Notes under the pieces: generated by a model | The model's database searches: none | What the model was told of the DNA's origin: nothing | The model's input: the letters and a program-made list of their open reading frames with translations, nothing else | Position numbers and translations under genes: made by a program | In this document: in pieces, positions 15,835 through 24,424 of the stretch | How the letters are laid out: each line of letters starts with the position of its first letter | Numbering within the stretch: position 1 is the first letter of the stretch | Assembly (NCBI GenBank): GCA_024510845.1 | Contig: JANEMA010000019.1 | Location: 1-32,979, forward strand | Direction: 5' to 3' | DNA from: Gammaproteobacteria bacterium | GTDB lineage: Bacteria > Pseudomonadota > Gammaproteobacteria > Chromatiales > Chromatiaceae | DNA length: 32,979 nucleotides

Positions 15835-17210
15835 GACAGCAGGCGGTCGCGCAGGGTGCGCAATTTCAGCTCGGTCTCGGCCAGCTCGTTGGCGGGGCGC
15901 GAGATCCGGGTGATGCCCGCACCGGCATGCAGCATCAGTTGTGTGCCACGCAGCAGGCCGGAACGCAACACCACTGCCAGTTCGGCACGGTCACCATCTC
16001 CGACCCAACCGAAACCGCCGGTGTACCACCCCCTCGCGTGCCGTTCGTGCGCGCGTATCCACGCCATGGCCGCCTGCCGTGGCACCCCACCCACCGCCGG
16101 TGTGGGATGCAAGGCCTCGAGCAGGTCATGGACATCGGCCTCGGGGGACAGGCGCCCACGTACCGGCGTGGCAAGGTGCGCCAGGCCCGGAAGGCTCAGG
16201 GTCGTGGGTTGCGCCTCGGCCTCGACCGTATCGCACCAGCGACCGAGCGCGGCACACACCGCCTCCACCACCGGGCGGTGCTCGTGGTGCCGCATGCCCT
16301 CGCCCTCGGGCCATCCATCCGCAGGCAGGGTCCCGGCGATCGCATCGCTGCAGACCTCCCCACCCGCCATGGACAGCAGGCGCTCCGGAGTGGCCGCCAG
16401 CAACGTGGCCTGCCCCAGGCGCACCCCCAGGATGGTACAGCCCGAGAAATCACCGGCCAGCCGGTCGAGCAGCGTGGCGCTGTCGGGCACGCCATCGAAG
16501 CGCAGCCGCTGGGTGCGCGAAAGCACCACCTTGTGCAGGAACGAGTCATCGCGGATGGCCGCCACGGCCTCGGCCACATCGCGCGACCATGCCGCGCCGG
16601 AAGGCTCCTCCCGCATCTCGAGCAGACGCGGTGCCGCAGTGGCCGCTCCATCGCTGGTCTCGAGCAGGCGCAGGAGCAACCTCATCCAGCGATCGATCAC
16701 CCGGGCCGGCGCTTCGCGGCGCGCGCAATCCTGGCTGAAGGTGAGACTGCAACAGCCGCGACGCCACTCCAGCAGCAAGGAAGGCACGATCCACAGCAGA
16801 TTGGGAAAAGACTCCCAGGGGCCTTCGCCGGGATCGACGGGGTCGAAAGCGAAACCCAGGAAGGCGCGCGCCTGGCACCTGGCCTGGCCCTGTTCGATGT
16901 GGATCCAGCCGGCCTCTCGTTCTGCCACACATTGCCGCAGACGGGTGAAACGGCCGTCTCCCCGTTTGCTCAGGCGCAGGGCCTCACCCAGCCCCAGCAG
17001 ACGGTGATCGTCGGCCGGGCGCTCCCAGAAGCACCAGGGTTGCAACGCCTCTCCAGGCACCGGCAGGGGATCGAGCGGTATCTCGAAGGTGATCGACAGC
17101 AGGCCCCGCGTGGAGACGAGCAGCGGCGAGGCCAGCCGGCGCAGTTCCAGGCCGAGACGGCCAAACCATACCGGTGTCGCGGAACGGGATCTGGCGGATG
17201 ATCGCGGCAT
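15831..17210 (-). CDS. menF: Isochorismate synthase
   Basis: Converts chorismate to isochorismate for menaquinone. 459 residues. The chorismate-binding domain covers the C-terminal 260 residues: DSFLHKVVLSRTQRL, with the catalytic-site lysine, then ATPERLLSMAGGEVCSDAIAGT, HEHRPVVEAV, LLEALHPTPAVGGVPR (the GG.P segment) and ETELKLRTLRDRLL. The weakly conserved N-terminal half is typical of MenF/EntC proteins. MenF rather than EntC is chosen because menD follows immediately and no siderophore gene is near. TGAGGC forms a ribosome site just before the ATG, and the gap to the nos-side gene is only 3 bases, which suggests cotranscription with the nos genes. Confidence 0.93.
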   Translation of the reverse strand: MPRSSARSRSATPVWFGRLGLELRRLASPLLVSTRGLLSITFEIPLDPLPVPGEALQPWCFWERPADDHRLLGLGEALRLSKRGDGRFTRLRQCVAEREAGWIHIEQGQARCQARAFLGFAFDPVDPGEGPWESFPNLLWIVPSLLLEWRRGCCSLTFSQDCARREAPARVIDRWMRLLLRLLETSDGAATAAPRLLEMREEPSGAAWSRDVAEAVAAIRDDSFLHKVVLSRTQRLRFDGVPDSATLLDRLAGDFSGCTILGVRLGQATLLAATPERLLSMAGGEVCSDAIAGTLPADGWPEGEGMRHHEHRPVVEAVCAALGRWCDTVEAEAQPTTLSLPGLAHLATPVRGRLSPEADVHDLLEALHPTPAVGGVPRQAAMAWIRAHERHARGWYTGGFGWVGDGDRAELAVVLRSGLLRGTQLMLHAGAGITRISRPANELAETELKLRTLRDRLLS

Positions 17211-17213
17211 GCC

Positions 17214-17681
17214 TCAGGATCTTGTGGTATCGAAACGATAGGGAACCTCGATGATACGCCCCGGAAGGTGCAGCAACACCCTCGCCTCCCAGCGCATGCG
17301 CTGACGGATGCACACCGAGAGCGAGGCCTCACCCTCGAACTGTCCCTCTCCCAAGGGGACCAGCCGGGGCCGGTTGTAGAGCATGCGCATATCGACCCCG
17401 GAGAAATCGACCTCGACCCGTTCTGCCGACACGCCTCGCAACCGGACGCGCAGGCGCAGGCGCTGTGCGACGGGGATCGGCCGGGGCAGGATCTCGGATA
17501 CCAGCTCGCCTCCACCCGGCAGCTCGCGCCGGCAGGCGCCCTGCTGGATATCGCAGGCATCCAGCGCCAGCACCACCCGTTCGGGCTCGGCCCGACAGCA
17601 CCATCCGTACCCGCCGATCACGACCAGCCCCAACAGGGCGAGGACCGCCAACCAGCGGCGATCGAAGCCCCGGCGCACCAT
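17214..17681 (-). CDS. Membrane-anchored periplasmic protein of unknown function at the nos-men junction
   Basis: A 155-residue protein with one N-terminal transmembrane segment (WLAVLALLGLVVIGGYGW) and a predicted periplasmic beta-rich domain. I do not know a named family. Features are two cysteines after the anchor (CC), a further pair around ALDACDIQQGAC, a central block VEVDFSGVDMRMLYNRPRL, and VCIRQRMRWEARVLLHLPG near the end. From memory it resembles small proteins encoded beside Sco-like copper chaperones and, loosely, FixH/YtkA-like domains; this is inference. Its ATG overlaps the nosY TGA by one base and menF follows after 3 bases, so it belongs to this operon. A role in copper delivery or NosZ maturation is a reasonable guess. 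Confidence 0.75.
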   Translation of the reverse strand: MVRRGFDRRWLAVLALLGLVVIGGYGWCCRAEPERVVLALDACDIQQGACRRELPGGGELVSEILPRPIPVAQRLRLRVRLRGVSAERVEVDFSGVDMRMLYNRPRLVPLGEGQFEGEASLSVCIRQRMRWEARVLLHLPGRIIEVPYRFDTTRS

Positions 17682-18508
17682 CAGGGCAGATCGCCCCGGC
17701 GAAACAGGCGATACCCCAGCCAGGCGAACAGGCTGCCCAGAGCGACCGGATAGGCAACCGCCCAGGCCAGATAGCCCTGTTCACCGACATGGTCGAGGAT
17801 CACGTAGGCGGCCGGCCCCAGCATCACCAGCTGCGGGTCGAACAGCAGCATGGCCCCGATACGAAACACCTGCAGGGGGTTGGCCAGCGCGATGGCGATC
17901 ACCGCCTCCGCTGGCATGCCCTCGCGGATCAGCACCGCCAGCAGGATCAGATCCAGGAACAGCAACAGCAGCAACCAGACCAGGAAGGCCGCGCCGGTGG
18001 CGATATCCGATGAACGGGCCAGGGTGGAGACGAACATGCCGATGCCCAGGAAACACCACGCGAGTGCGATCAGGAAAAGGGTATAGAACCCCACCTGCCC
18101 CCAGGGGATATCCACGCCCTTCAACATGGCCCAGACCACGGCACCCGCCAGGGCGAGCAGCACGGGCAGGAACACCACCAGGAAACGCCCCAGCAGCTTG
18201 CCCCAGAACCAGCTCGCCAGGCTGACCGGCAGGGACAGCATGTACTCGAAGATGCCGGCCTCGCGATCACCCGCCACCGAGCGCACCGTGGTGATGAGCA
18301 CGAACAGGGGCAGTACCGCCATGGTGATCTGCAGATAGGTCACCAGCAGGCGCGAAAGGCCGGTGAAGCCCATGACGCGGGATTCGGTGAGCCCCGAGAT
18401 GAACATCGCCACCACCAGCCCACCGAAGATCAGGCTGTAGATCAGGAACCAGCGCGAACGCAGGGACTCGCTGATGTCGGCACGCGCGGTACGCAGAAGA
18501 TGCTTCAT
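17681..18508 (-). CDS. nosY: Nitrous oxide reductase maturation ABC permease NosY
   Basis: Inner-membrane permease that with ATPase NosF and periplasmic NosD forms the complex needed to build the copper-sulfide centre of NosZ. 275 residues with about six hydrophobic segments. The N-terminal ARADISESLRSRWFLIYSLIFGGLV is the NosY/ABC-2 type start. SVAGDREAGIFEYMLSLPVSLASWFWGKLLGR is the conserved coupling region of this family. The start overlaps the nosL stop (ATGA) and the stop overlaps the next gene by one base. Gene order nosF-nosL-nosY differs from the nosF-nosY-nosL order of Pseudomonas. Confidence 0.93.
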   Translation of the reverse strand: MKHLLRTARADISESLRSRWFLIYSLIFGGLVVAMFISGLTESRVMGFTGLSRLLVTYLQITMAVLPLFVLITTVRSVAGDREAGIFEYMLSLPVSLASWFWGKLLGRFLVVFLPVLLALAGAVVWAMLKGVDIPWGQVGFYTLFLIALAWCFLGIGMFVSTLARSSDIATGAAFLVWLLLLLFLDLILLAVLIREGMPAEAVIAIALANPLQVFRIGAMLLFDPQLVMLGPAAYVILDHVGEQGYLAWAVAYPVALGSLFAWLGYRLFRRGDLP

Positions 18509-19008
18509 GAGCCCCCTCCGGTGCCAGACGCGGGAGACTCCCCGCCGCGGTGCACGTGAAAGGTCGCTTCGACCTCATCGAGGTGACGTACCGCGTCCGC
18601 GAAATCGAGCGCACCGGCCTCGGGCTCCGGCGTGGCCCCCAGTCCGTACCCCATGGGCGTGACCTTGCCCGGCACATACCAGGCCTTGCGCGCCTCCAGC
18701 CAGTGCCCGTTGCGGTAGTCGTTCACCCAGATCTCCACGCCGGGATCGTCGAGCCGCGCACGTTCCCTGAGCCAGATCACCGCGCAGCCGATGTCGTCGA
18801 ACTTGTACACACGGCTGCGGCCCTGTTCTTCCAGGCGGACCTGTGCCGCATAGTGCGGCTCGCTGATAGCCATGGCGCAGCGTGCGCAGACTTCGCGATC
18901 CCAGTGCACGTCCACCGGGCCGCTGTCCTTCTCGCCCGAGCAACCGGACAACAGCCAGGACAGGGACAGCAACCAGGCAATGGCAAGGATCCGTCGCTCA
19001 GGCCACAT
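18505..19008 (-). CDS. nosL: Nitrous oxide reductase accessory lipoprotein NosL
   Basis: Periplasmic Cu(I)-binding lipoprotein that supplies copper for NosZ assembly. 167 residues from ATG 19008. The signal peptide ends in a lipobox, WLLSGCS. Immediately after it come DREVCARCAMAISEPHYAAQV, the characteristic NosL metal segment with C-x2-C-x-M, and KFDDIGCAVIWL, conserved in the family. The YVPGKVTPMGYGLGA segment is also NosL-typical. The start overlaps the nosF end by 11 bases. It appears complete; the C-terminal glycine/serine tail is low complexity. Confidence 0.93.
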   Translation of the reverse strand: MWPERRILAIAWLLSLSWLLSGCSGEKDSGPVDVHWDREVCARCAMAISEPHYAAQVRLEEQGRSRVYKFDDIGCAVIWLRERARLDDPGVEIWVNDYRNGHWLEARKAWYVPGKVTPMGYGLGATPEPEAGALDFADAVRHLDEVEATFHVHRGGESPASGTGGGS

Positions 19009-19864
19009 GGTGTTCCGCCTCCTCGAGGTGAATGCCCTGCAGCAGGGCGGCATAGCGCGAAAGGGTGCCGAGAAAGCGCAGGCGATCCGCACCGGCCACC
19101 CGGCCCTCCCAGGAAAGCCCCTCGTCACGCGGGGCGAATCCCCAGCCACGGATGGCAGCGGCAAAGGCATCGCTGGGACGCGCCAGTTCGATCCGCGCGC
19201 GCAGCAGCGAGGTCATGGCCACGTCGTCGGCCACGTGATCGTCCAGCACGACCTGTCCCTGGTCCATCTCGACCACCCGGTTCACCAGGGTGGCCACCTC
19301 GTCCAGGCGATGGCTGGAGATGATCATCGCCGCCTGTGCCTTGCGTTCGGCCAGCAGGTGAAAGAAGTTGTGGCGCGCTTCGGGGTCCAGGTTGGCGGCC
19401 GGTTCGTCCAGTACCAGCAGGTCGCAATCACGTCCCAGGGCGATCGCGATCAGCAGCTTCTGTTTCATGCCGCCGGAGAGACGATCGAAGGGACGATGCC
19501 GGATCGCGCGTGCATCCAGCCCCAGGCGTTCCGCCACCCCGTACATGCGTTCGGGGTCACTGTCGCACACGCCGGCGGAAAAACCGATCAACTGCCCCAC
19601 CGGCATCTTCAGCGGCGGCGAGATCTGCGGCACGAAGCCGACTCGCCGCAGCACCTCGGTGCGGTGATCACGCGGTGACAGGCCGCCGATGGCCACCTTG
19701 CCTTCGCACCGGTACTCGCCCAGCACGCAGCGGATCAGGGTGGTCTTGCCCGCTCCGTTGGAACCGACGAAGGCGACACGATCACCCCGGGTGATGCGCA
19801 GGTCGATCCCCTTGAGCACCCGCTGGCGACGGAAACGCTTGCTGACTCCTCGCAACTCGATCAT
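18998..19864 (-). CDS. nosF: Nitrous oxide reductase maturation ABC ATPase NosF
   Basis: Cytoplasmic ATPase that powers NosDFY. 288 residues from ATG 19864. It begins MIELRGVSKRFRRQRVLKGI. Walker A is GSNGAGKTT near residue 36, the signature is LSGGMKQKLLIA, Walker B is LLVLDEPAANLD, and the switch histidine lies in ISSHRLDEVA. The length and C-terminal 80 residues fit NosF. The start overlaps the nosH stop (ATGA). Confidence 0.93.
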   Translation of the reverse strand: MIELRGVSKRFRRQRVLKGIDLRITRGDRVAFVGSNGAGKTTLIRCVLGEYRCEGKVAIGGLSPRDHRTEVLRRVGFVPQISPPLKMPVGQLIGFSAGVCDSDPERMYGVAERLGLDARAIRHRPFDRLSGGMKQKLLIAIALGRDCDLLVLDEPAANLDPEARHNFFHLLAERKAQAAMIISSHRLDEVATLVNRVVEMDQGQVVLDDHVADDVAMTSLLRARIELARPSDAFAAAIRGWGFAPRDEGLSWEGRVAGADRLRFLGTLSRYAALLQGIHLEEAEHHVA

Positions 19865-20868
19865 TGGCAGGTGCGGCTCCCGGATTCGTTCACAAGCAGG
19901 TCTCCCAGTCCCTTGTACTGGATACTCAGCGCGCCGGTCGGGCAGACATCGACGCAACGCAGGCAGCGCGTGCAATCGGCACCGATGTCCACGTCCATGG
20001 CGGCCGCCCGTCCCTTGATCACCGTATCCAGTACATGCGGCACCAGGCACACCTTGCGACATTCACCTTCGTGAAAGCAGTTGGGCAGGCTGTAATGCAC
20101 CGTGAAGGGCGACATGGCGCCAACGATGCCATAGGTCAGACCGATGGGGCAGGCATAACGGCACCAGGCGCGCCGCGAGAAGAAGATCTCGAACAGCAGC
20201 AGCAGGGCCACCCAGATCAGCGCAACACCGGGGCCATAGATCAGGGCCCGACTGAGGATGCCGGTGGGAGAAAGCGTTTCATAGACCGTGTAACCGGTTG
20301 CCAGGGCCAGTGCGGCGAACAACAGCCACAGCCAGGTCCGGGCGCGCCGGTCGAACTGGATGTCCCAGGCCAGGCCGCGGGCACGCAGCTCGAGATGCAG
20401 CATCTCCGTCCACTCGGCCAGCAGGTGATAGGGACAGACCCAGGAGCAGAAGCTACGCCCGCCCATCAGCCACCACATGATGAACACCGTGGTGGTGCCG
20501 ATGAGCAGGTTGATGACCACGTGCTTGAAAGCAAACATCACCTGCAGGGCGGAATTGAGATCGGCAAGGTGAAAACCGGCAAAACGCGAGGCGGTGAGCG
20601 CCCCTTCCAGCAGCTGGATATCGAAGTAGTACGACAGCACGAACAACAGATTGACCGAGATGAGAACGGCCCAGCGCAGGCGACGCTTCTTCTCCGGCGG
20701 CGGATGCTCGGCCTTGTGCGCCAGCTCGGCGCGAAGGGCGGCGATCCGCTCCTTGTCGCCGGCCTTCTGGCGATGCAGTTCACGCACATCGACCGGCATG
20801 TCCTTCTTGTCGACACGCCTGGGGGCGCCACCGAACAATACCCGCAACGACTCGATGACACGGCTCAT
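19861..20868 (-). CDS. nosH: NapH/NosH-like membrane iron-sulfur quinol dehydrogenase component
   Basis: Membrane protein thought, as in Wolinella-type clade II clusters, to oxidise menaquinol together with NosG and pass electrons toward periplasmic cytochromes. 335 residues. After a charged N-terminal stretch of about 65 residues, four or five hydrophobic segments follow, with two CxxxCP motifs at the membrane face (GRSFCSWVCP and AWCRYACP). A C-terminal ferredoxin part contains CTRCLRCVDVCPTGAL, with further cysteines in NCFHEGECRKVC. These features define NapH/NosH and related polyferredoxins. It is coupled by ATGA overlaps to nosG before it and nosF after it. The name NosH rests on context. 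Confidence 0.9.
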   Translation of the reverse strand: MSRVIESLRVLFGGAPRRVDKKDMPVDVRELHRQKAGDKERIAALRAELAHKAEHPPPEKKRRLRWAVLISVNLLFVLSYYFDIQLLEGALTASRFAGFHLADLNSALQVMFAFKHVVINLLIGTTTVFIMWWLMGGRSFCSWVCPYHLLAEWTEMLHLELRARGLAWDIQFDRRARTWLWLLFAALALATGYTVYETLSPTGILSRALIYGPGVALIWVALLLLFEIFFSRRAWCRYACPIGLTYGIVGAMSPFTVHYSLPNCFHEGECRKVCLVPHVLDTVIKGRAAAMDVDIGADCTRCLRCVDVCPTGALSIQYKGLGDLLVNESGSRTCQ

Positions 20869-21719
20869 GCTCGCATCCCCCGACTGCTCCGCCGGCTCTC
20901 CTCGCTGTCGATGACAATCACCGACGGCTCGGCCGGACAGATCATTTCACATACCCCGCAACCGACGCAGCCATCGAGAATCACCGGTTGCATGCGCTTC
21001 ACCCCGTCACCTCCCTCCAGCGTTCTCAACCCGATGGCATGGCGCGGGGGACATTCACCGGGCTGACGCTGCGCGACCCGACCCAGGCTCTCGCGGCGCT
21101 TCTCGTCCTCGCGGGCGCATTCCGCAATACCGATCTCGACGGGGCACTGGCGCACGCAGAGATCGCACAGCTCGAGGTCGTAAGGGTGCTCCGCGACGGG
21201 CTGGGGATGCCACCGGTCGATCTCGGCATAGCGCAACCGTCCCTTGAAATCCGGGCCCCGGGCCGTCCCCTCGACCCCCTTTCCCTGCACCGCCAGGCAA
21301 CGCGCCGGCGCCACCACCCTGGCGACCCCCATGTCCACCTGGGAAGGAAAGGCAATCTCGTGAATCAGGGCGCCAGTCGGACAGGCGAGCACGCATTGCA
21401 GGCCATCGCAGGAGAAATCGCAGGCCTGGTCACGGGCCTGGATGTGCGGCACGCCAACCCCGAAACCATCGTCCAGGTCGGAAAGCTCGATCGCCTCCAC
21501 GGGACAGACCTGCACGCATTGGCCGCACTTGATGCAGGCCGCAAGGAAGTCGTCTTCACACAAGGCACCCGGTGGCCGCAGACGCTGTTCCAGGCGCCCC
21601 GAGGTCACCGGCAGATAACCCAGCAAGGAGGCACCGGCGACACCAGCCGTCAACGCAAGGGAAGCGAGGAAACGACGGCGTGCACGCTGCGCGGGGGCAA
21701 GACGGGCTTTCTTGCTCAT
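20865..21719 (-). CDS. nosG: NapG/NosG-like periplasmic ferredoxin
   Basis: Periplasmic protein with four [4Fe-4S] binding sites, the expected partner of NosH in menaquinol oxidation. 284 residues. A twin-arginine-like signal RARRRFLASLALTAGVAGA suggests Tat export of the folded protein. Cluster motifs are CIKCGQCVQVCPVEAI near residue 62, the CDGLQCVLACPTGAL region near 108, CDLCVRQCPVEIGI near 187, and CVGCGVCEMICPAEPSV near 250. This fourfold pattern is that of NapG/NosG/MauM-type ferredoxins. It starts 4 bases after the nosD stop. Confidence 0.92.
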   Translation of the reverse strand: MSKKARLAPAQRARRRFLASLALTAGVAGASLLGYLPVTSGRLEQRLRPPGALCEDDFLAACIKCGQCVQVCPVEAIELSDLDDGFGVGVPHIQARDQACDFSCDGLQCVLACPTGALIHEIAFPSQVDMGVARVVAPARCLAVQGKGVEGTARGPDFKGRLRYAEIDRWHPQPVAEHPYDLELCDLCVRQCPVEIGIAECAREDEKRRESLGRVAQRQPGECPPRHAIGLRTLEGGDGVKRMQPVILDGCVGCGVCEMICPAEPSVIVIDSEESRRSSRGMRA

Positions 21720-21723
21720 GGCC

Positions 21724-23025
21724 CTATTCCTCCAGGCTCTGTTTCAGCAACTCGAAGGCATCCAGGGTCTTGGGCTCATCCTTCACCTCGACCTTGGCCA
21801 GCGTATGGAGATAGGGGCGCTCGTCACGCACCAGCAGTTTCGGCTCCGAGAAGGGCGCCAGGCGTTCGAGAAAATCGAGCACCTCGAGCAAGGGAGAGCC
21901 CTTGAAGAACTGCGCATAAGGACGGTCCTGCCACAGGCGATCGGCATAGGCATAGAGCTCGTATGGCGTGTCTCCCACGCCATCCTGGTTGCGGTCGAAG
22001 CCGACATGGTCGCTCCAGTAGTTTCCCTCCCATTGGTTTCGCCTGGCCGAACCGCCACCGCCGACGGCCACCTGGGTGAGATTGTCGACGAACTGGTTGC
22101 CCCGGAAGATGTTGCCTTTCCAGTCGTTGAGAAAACGCACGCCGATCCCGTTGTAGGCAATCAGGTTGCCCGAGAAACGGTTGGTGGTGTCCGGCTGGAA
22201 GGGGGAGACATCGACATACAGACCACTGGCGCAATAGAGGATCTCGTTGTTCTCGATGGTGAGATCCGATGTCTCCTTGAAGCCGATCCCGACGCCTGTC
22301 GGCCCGACGGCGTGGGCGATATGGTTGTTGCGCAACACCACCGAATCGCTGTACATGAGGAAGATCCCCATGGCGTTGTTCACGTAGTGGTTGTCCTCTA
22401 CCAGGTTGTAGCGCGAGTACATGAAGTGCAGGGAATAGCGGCTGTTGGATCCCCGATTGCGGGCGATCACGTTGTTGGCCGAGTACCAGACCACCATATC
22501 CCGCACATTGTCGGTGACGTTGTCCGTGATCTTGTTGTTGAAACTGTACCAGAGGCGCACGGAATCGCCTCGCTGCCCCAGGGAAAACTCCGTCTTGGAG
22601 CTGATGCGATTGCGACGCACGATATTGTTGTTCGATTGCTGAAGGTCGATACCGAACAGGCAGTCGTCGATGACGTTGTCCTTGATGACGTCGTAGTTGC
22701 CGCGTACCTGGACGCCAGCATCGATGTCGTTGGCCGATTCGCCAGAGTGGGTCAGGTGCAGGCTCTTGAGCGTGGCACCATCGGTATCCAGCACCACCAC
22801 CGAGCCCTTGCCACCCCCGTCGATGGTGACCTTGCCCTGGCCGTCGATCACCATGGGCCTGTCCACCACCACCGGCCCGGCATAGACACCCGGCGGAGGC
22901 ACCAGGGTCCCGCCTTCCGGGGTCTGATCGACCAGCTCCTGAAAAGCGGGCAAGGCGCCCGCCACCGCCGCTCCCTGAAGCAGCAACGCCATGCATGCCT
23001 GCCAAATCAGGCACGCCGACTTCAC
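21724..23025 (-). CDS. nosD: Nitrous oxide reductase maturation protein NosD
   Basis: Periplasmic right-handed beta-helix protein that with NosFY delivers sulfur or copper-sulfide components to NosZ. From GTG 23025 the protein has 433 residues, the usual length, and starts with a Sec signal (ACLIWQACMALLLQGAAVAGA). Repeated beta-helix rungs occur throughout: NDIDAGVQVRGNYDVIKDNVI, NNIVRRNRIS, NKITDNVTDN, NVIARNRGSN, YNLVEDNHYVNNAMGIF, VVLRNNHIAHA. The segment YWSDHVGFDRNQDGVGDTPYELYAYADRLWQ is a NosD signature. The GTG overlaps the nosB TGA (GTGA), so upstream in-frame ATGs inside nosB were rejected. Confidence 0.95.
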   Translation of the reverse strand: MKSACLIWQACMALLLQGAAVAGALPAFQELVDQTPEGGTLVPPPGVYAGPVVVDRPMVIDGQGKVTIDGGGKGSVVVLDTDGATLKSLHLTHSGESANDIDAGVQVRGNYDVIKDNVIDDCLFGIDLQQSNNNIVRRNRISSKTEFSLGQRGDSVRLWYSFNNKITDNVTDNVRDMVVWYSANNVIARNRGSNSRYSLHFMYSRYNLVEDNHYVNNAMGIFLMYSDSVVLRNNHIAHAVGPTGVGIGFKETSDLTIENNEILYCASGLYVDVSPFQPDTTNRFSGNLIAYNGIGVRFLNDWKGNIFRGNQFVDNLTQVAVGGGGSARRNQWEGNYWSDHVGFDRNQDGVGDTPYELYAYADRLWQDRPYAQFFKGSPLLEVLDFLERLAPFSEPKLLVRDERPYLHTLAKVEVKDEPKTLDAFELLKQSLEE

Positions 23026-24269
23026 TCGCCCTCTCCCTCCCAGAATGCCTTGCGGCGGATCAGGGCGGCCACGGCCAGCAATGCCGAACTGACGAGCATC
23101 AGGAAAAACCCCCAATAGGGATAGGAATGGGTGGTGAACTGCGCCACCTTGCCCTGCCCGAAGACGGTGGGCATGAAGGGCTTTACGGTAAAGGCCCCCA
23201 TGGCGTTGAGGCGATGGCCATACCACCACAGCCAGGCCGAATACTCGATGATGAAGAACAGCGGCAGTGCCATCGGGACGATGATCAGCAACCAGTACAC
23301 CAGGCCTCCGGTCTTGCGCGCCCCCCATACCAGGCACACCATCGCCGCGAGGATGGCCCAGAACACGGCATGCGCCACCGAGATCATGGTGCTGGCCATG
23401 GGGACGATCTCGGCAGGGTTGTTGAAATAGCGCCCCAGGCTCTTTTCGTAGTGCCAGCGCAGGACCTGCGCACCGCTTCCGTTCCAGGCCTCGCGCTCCC
23501 CCTCGGGCCGGCGCGCCTGATCGCGTCCAAAGGTACCGCGCAGCAGCGCGATATTGGCTTGCTTGGGATCGGCGGAGGCCATGTCATCATTCGCATCGAC
23601 TTCGACACCCAGGCCTTCGTCGGTGACCAGCTCGCTGCCCAGTTCCGCCAGACGCTTGGTCATCTCGTCTTCCGAGGAGCGAAATTTCTCGACCGACACC
23701 GCGTCCTCTGAAACGGCTCCCTTCAGCTTCTCCAGGACGCCCTGCTCCTTGTCCTCACCCCGTTGGGTATCCTGGTCCATGGACTTGACCAGCGCCTCGA
23801 CATGGCCGGCCGGCTGGTAACTCAAGCCACCTTCGCCATACCAGTAGAGGTACATCCAGATGGCGATCACCGCGAAACCGGCCGACATGATGGCCATGCG
23901 CAGTTTCGGCCGGGTACAGGCAAAACCGGCCAGCATCACTCCCAGCAAGGAAAGCAGAAAGGGAGAGAAGGCCTTCTCGATGACCCCACCCGCAGCGATG
24001 GGGTACATCCCCACGTAGTGGTTGATGGTGTCCATCTCGTGTACGCAATCGAGCGCTTCTTCCTCGGTGATCTCGCGCTTGGCGACCTTCTTGCAGCCGT
24101 TGAACACGCCGTTCATGTGGAAGTGAATGCGCACACCATCGGGGAAGGACTCGGCCGGATAGTTCGGCGCCGTCAACGACACCCACCAGATGGGGGAGAA
24201 ATAGATGACTCCCAGCAATACCAGGCTGGCGAGCATGAGCAGATTGGATATCAGGATACGCCTGGACAT
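23022..24269 (-). CDS. nosB: Clade II nos-cluster membrane protein NosB
   Basis: Integral membrane protein that accompanies clade II nosZ genes; its exact function is unknown. 415 residues from ATG 24269, preceded by GGTGA. The N-terminal helix is followed by FSPIWWVSLTAPNYP, the family hallmark, and a conserved periplasmic stretch ending DTINHYVGMYPIAAGG. Two helices lie at about 110-160, then a soluble stretch of roughly 130 residues rich in acidic residues (KSMDQDTQRGEDKEQGVL, SSEDEMTKRLAELGSELV), and then about four helices near the C-terminus with YWLLIIVPMALPLFFIIEYSAWLWWYGHRL. It follows the second dihaem cytochrome after about 155 bases and overlaps nosD. Confidence 0.85.
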   Translation of the reverse strand: MSRRILISNLLMLASLVLLGVIYFSPIWWVSLTAPNYPAESFPDGVRIHFHMNGVFNGCKKVAKREITEEEALDCVHEMDTINHYVGMYPIAAGGVIEKAFSPFLLSLLGVMLAGFACTRPKLRMAIMSAGFAVIAIWMYLYWYGEGGLSYQPAGHVEALVKSMDQDTQRGEDKEQGVLEKLKGAVSEDAVSVEKFRSSEDEMTKRLAELGSELVTDEGLGVEVDANDDMASADPKQANIALLRGTFGRDQARRPEGEREAWNGSGAQVLRWHYEKSLGRYFNNPAEIVPMASTMISVAHAVFWAILAAMVCLVWGARKTGGLVYWLLIIVPMALPLFFIIEYSAWLWWYGHRLNAMGAFTVKPFMPTVFGQGKVAQFTTHSYPYWGFFLMLVSSALLAVAALIRRKAFWEGEGE

Positions 24270-24343
24270 GTCGTCACCACTCGATGTGCATCGGACCGGA
24301 GCTGCCATCTCACCCAACGATGCGTGCGGTTTTTGTCGCCCCC

Positions 24344-24413
24344 AAAAAGCGAACGAAGCGATGAGACGCTTCTTTCACCATGGCTGCACAGGGGCGCCGC
24401 CGTATCGCGCCCC
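24344..24413 (-). terminator. Possible attenuator hairpins between a cytochrome gene and nosB
   Basis: Two stems lie in the gap. GGGGCGC (24391-24397) pairs with GCGCCCC (24407-24413). GAAGCG (24355-24360) pairs with CGCTTC (24367-24372), and on the minus strand this stem is followed by a short T-run (24348-24344). The second resembles a weak intrinsic terminator and could lower nosB expression relative to the cytochrome. Confidence 0.35.
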
Positions 24414-24424
24414 GAGCATGCAGC

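Noticed and set aside
14386-17007. 873-codon open frame on the plus strand opposite menD and menF
   Set aside because: It is antisense to two well-conserved genes and lacks recognisable domains; long antisense frames are common in GC-rich DNA.
15831-17210. Siderophore-type isochorismate synthase (EntC)
   Set aside because: The chorismate domain would fit either, but the direct coupling to menD and the lack of siderophore genes favour MenF.
23026-23337. Longer NosD starting inside nosB
   Set aside because: The extra 104 residues are a shadow of nosB, and the GTG at 23025 gives a proper signal peptide and usual length.
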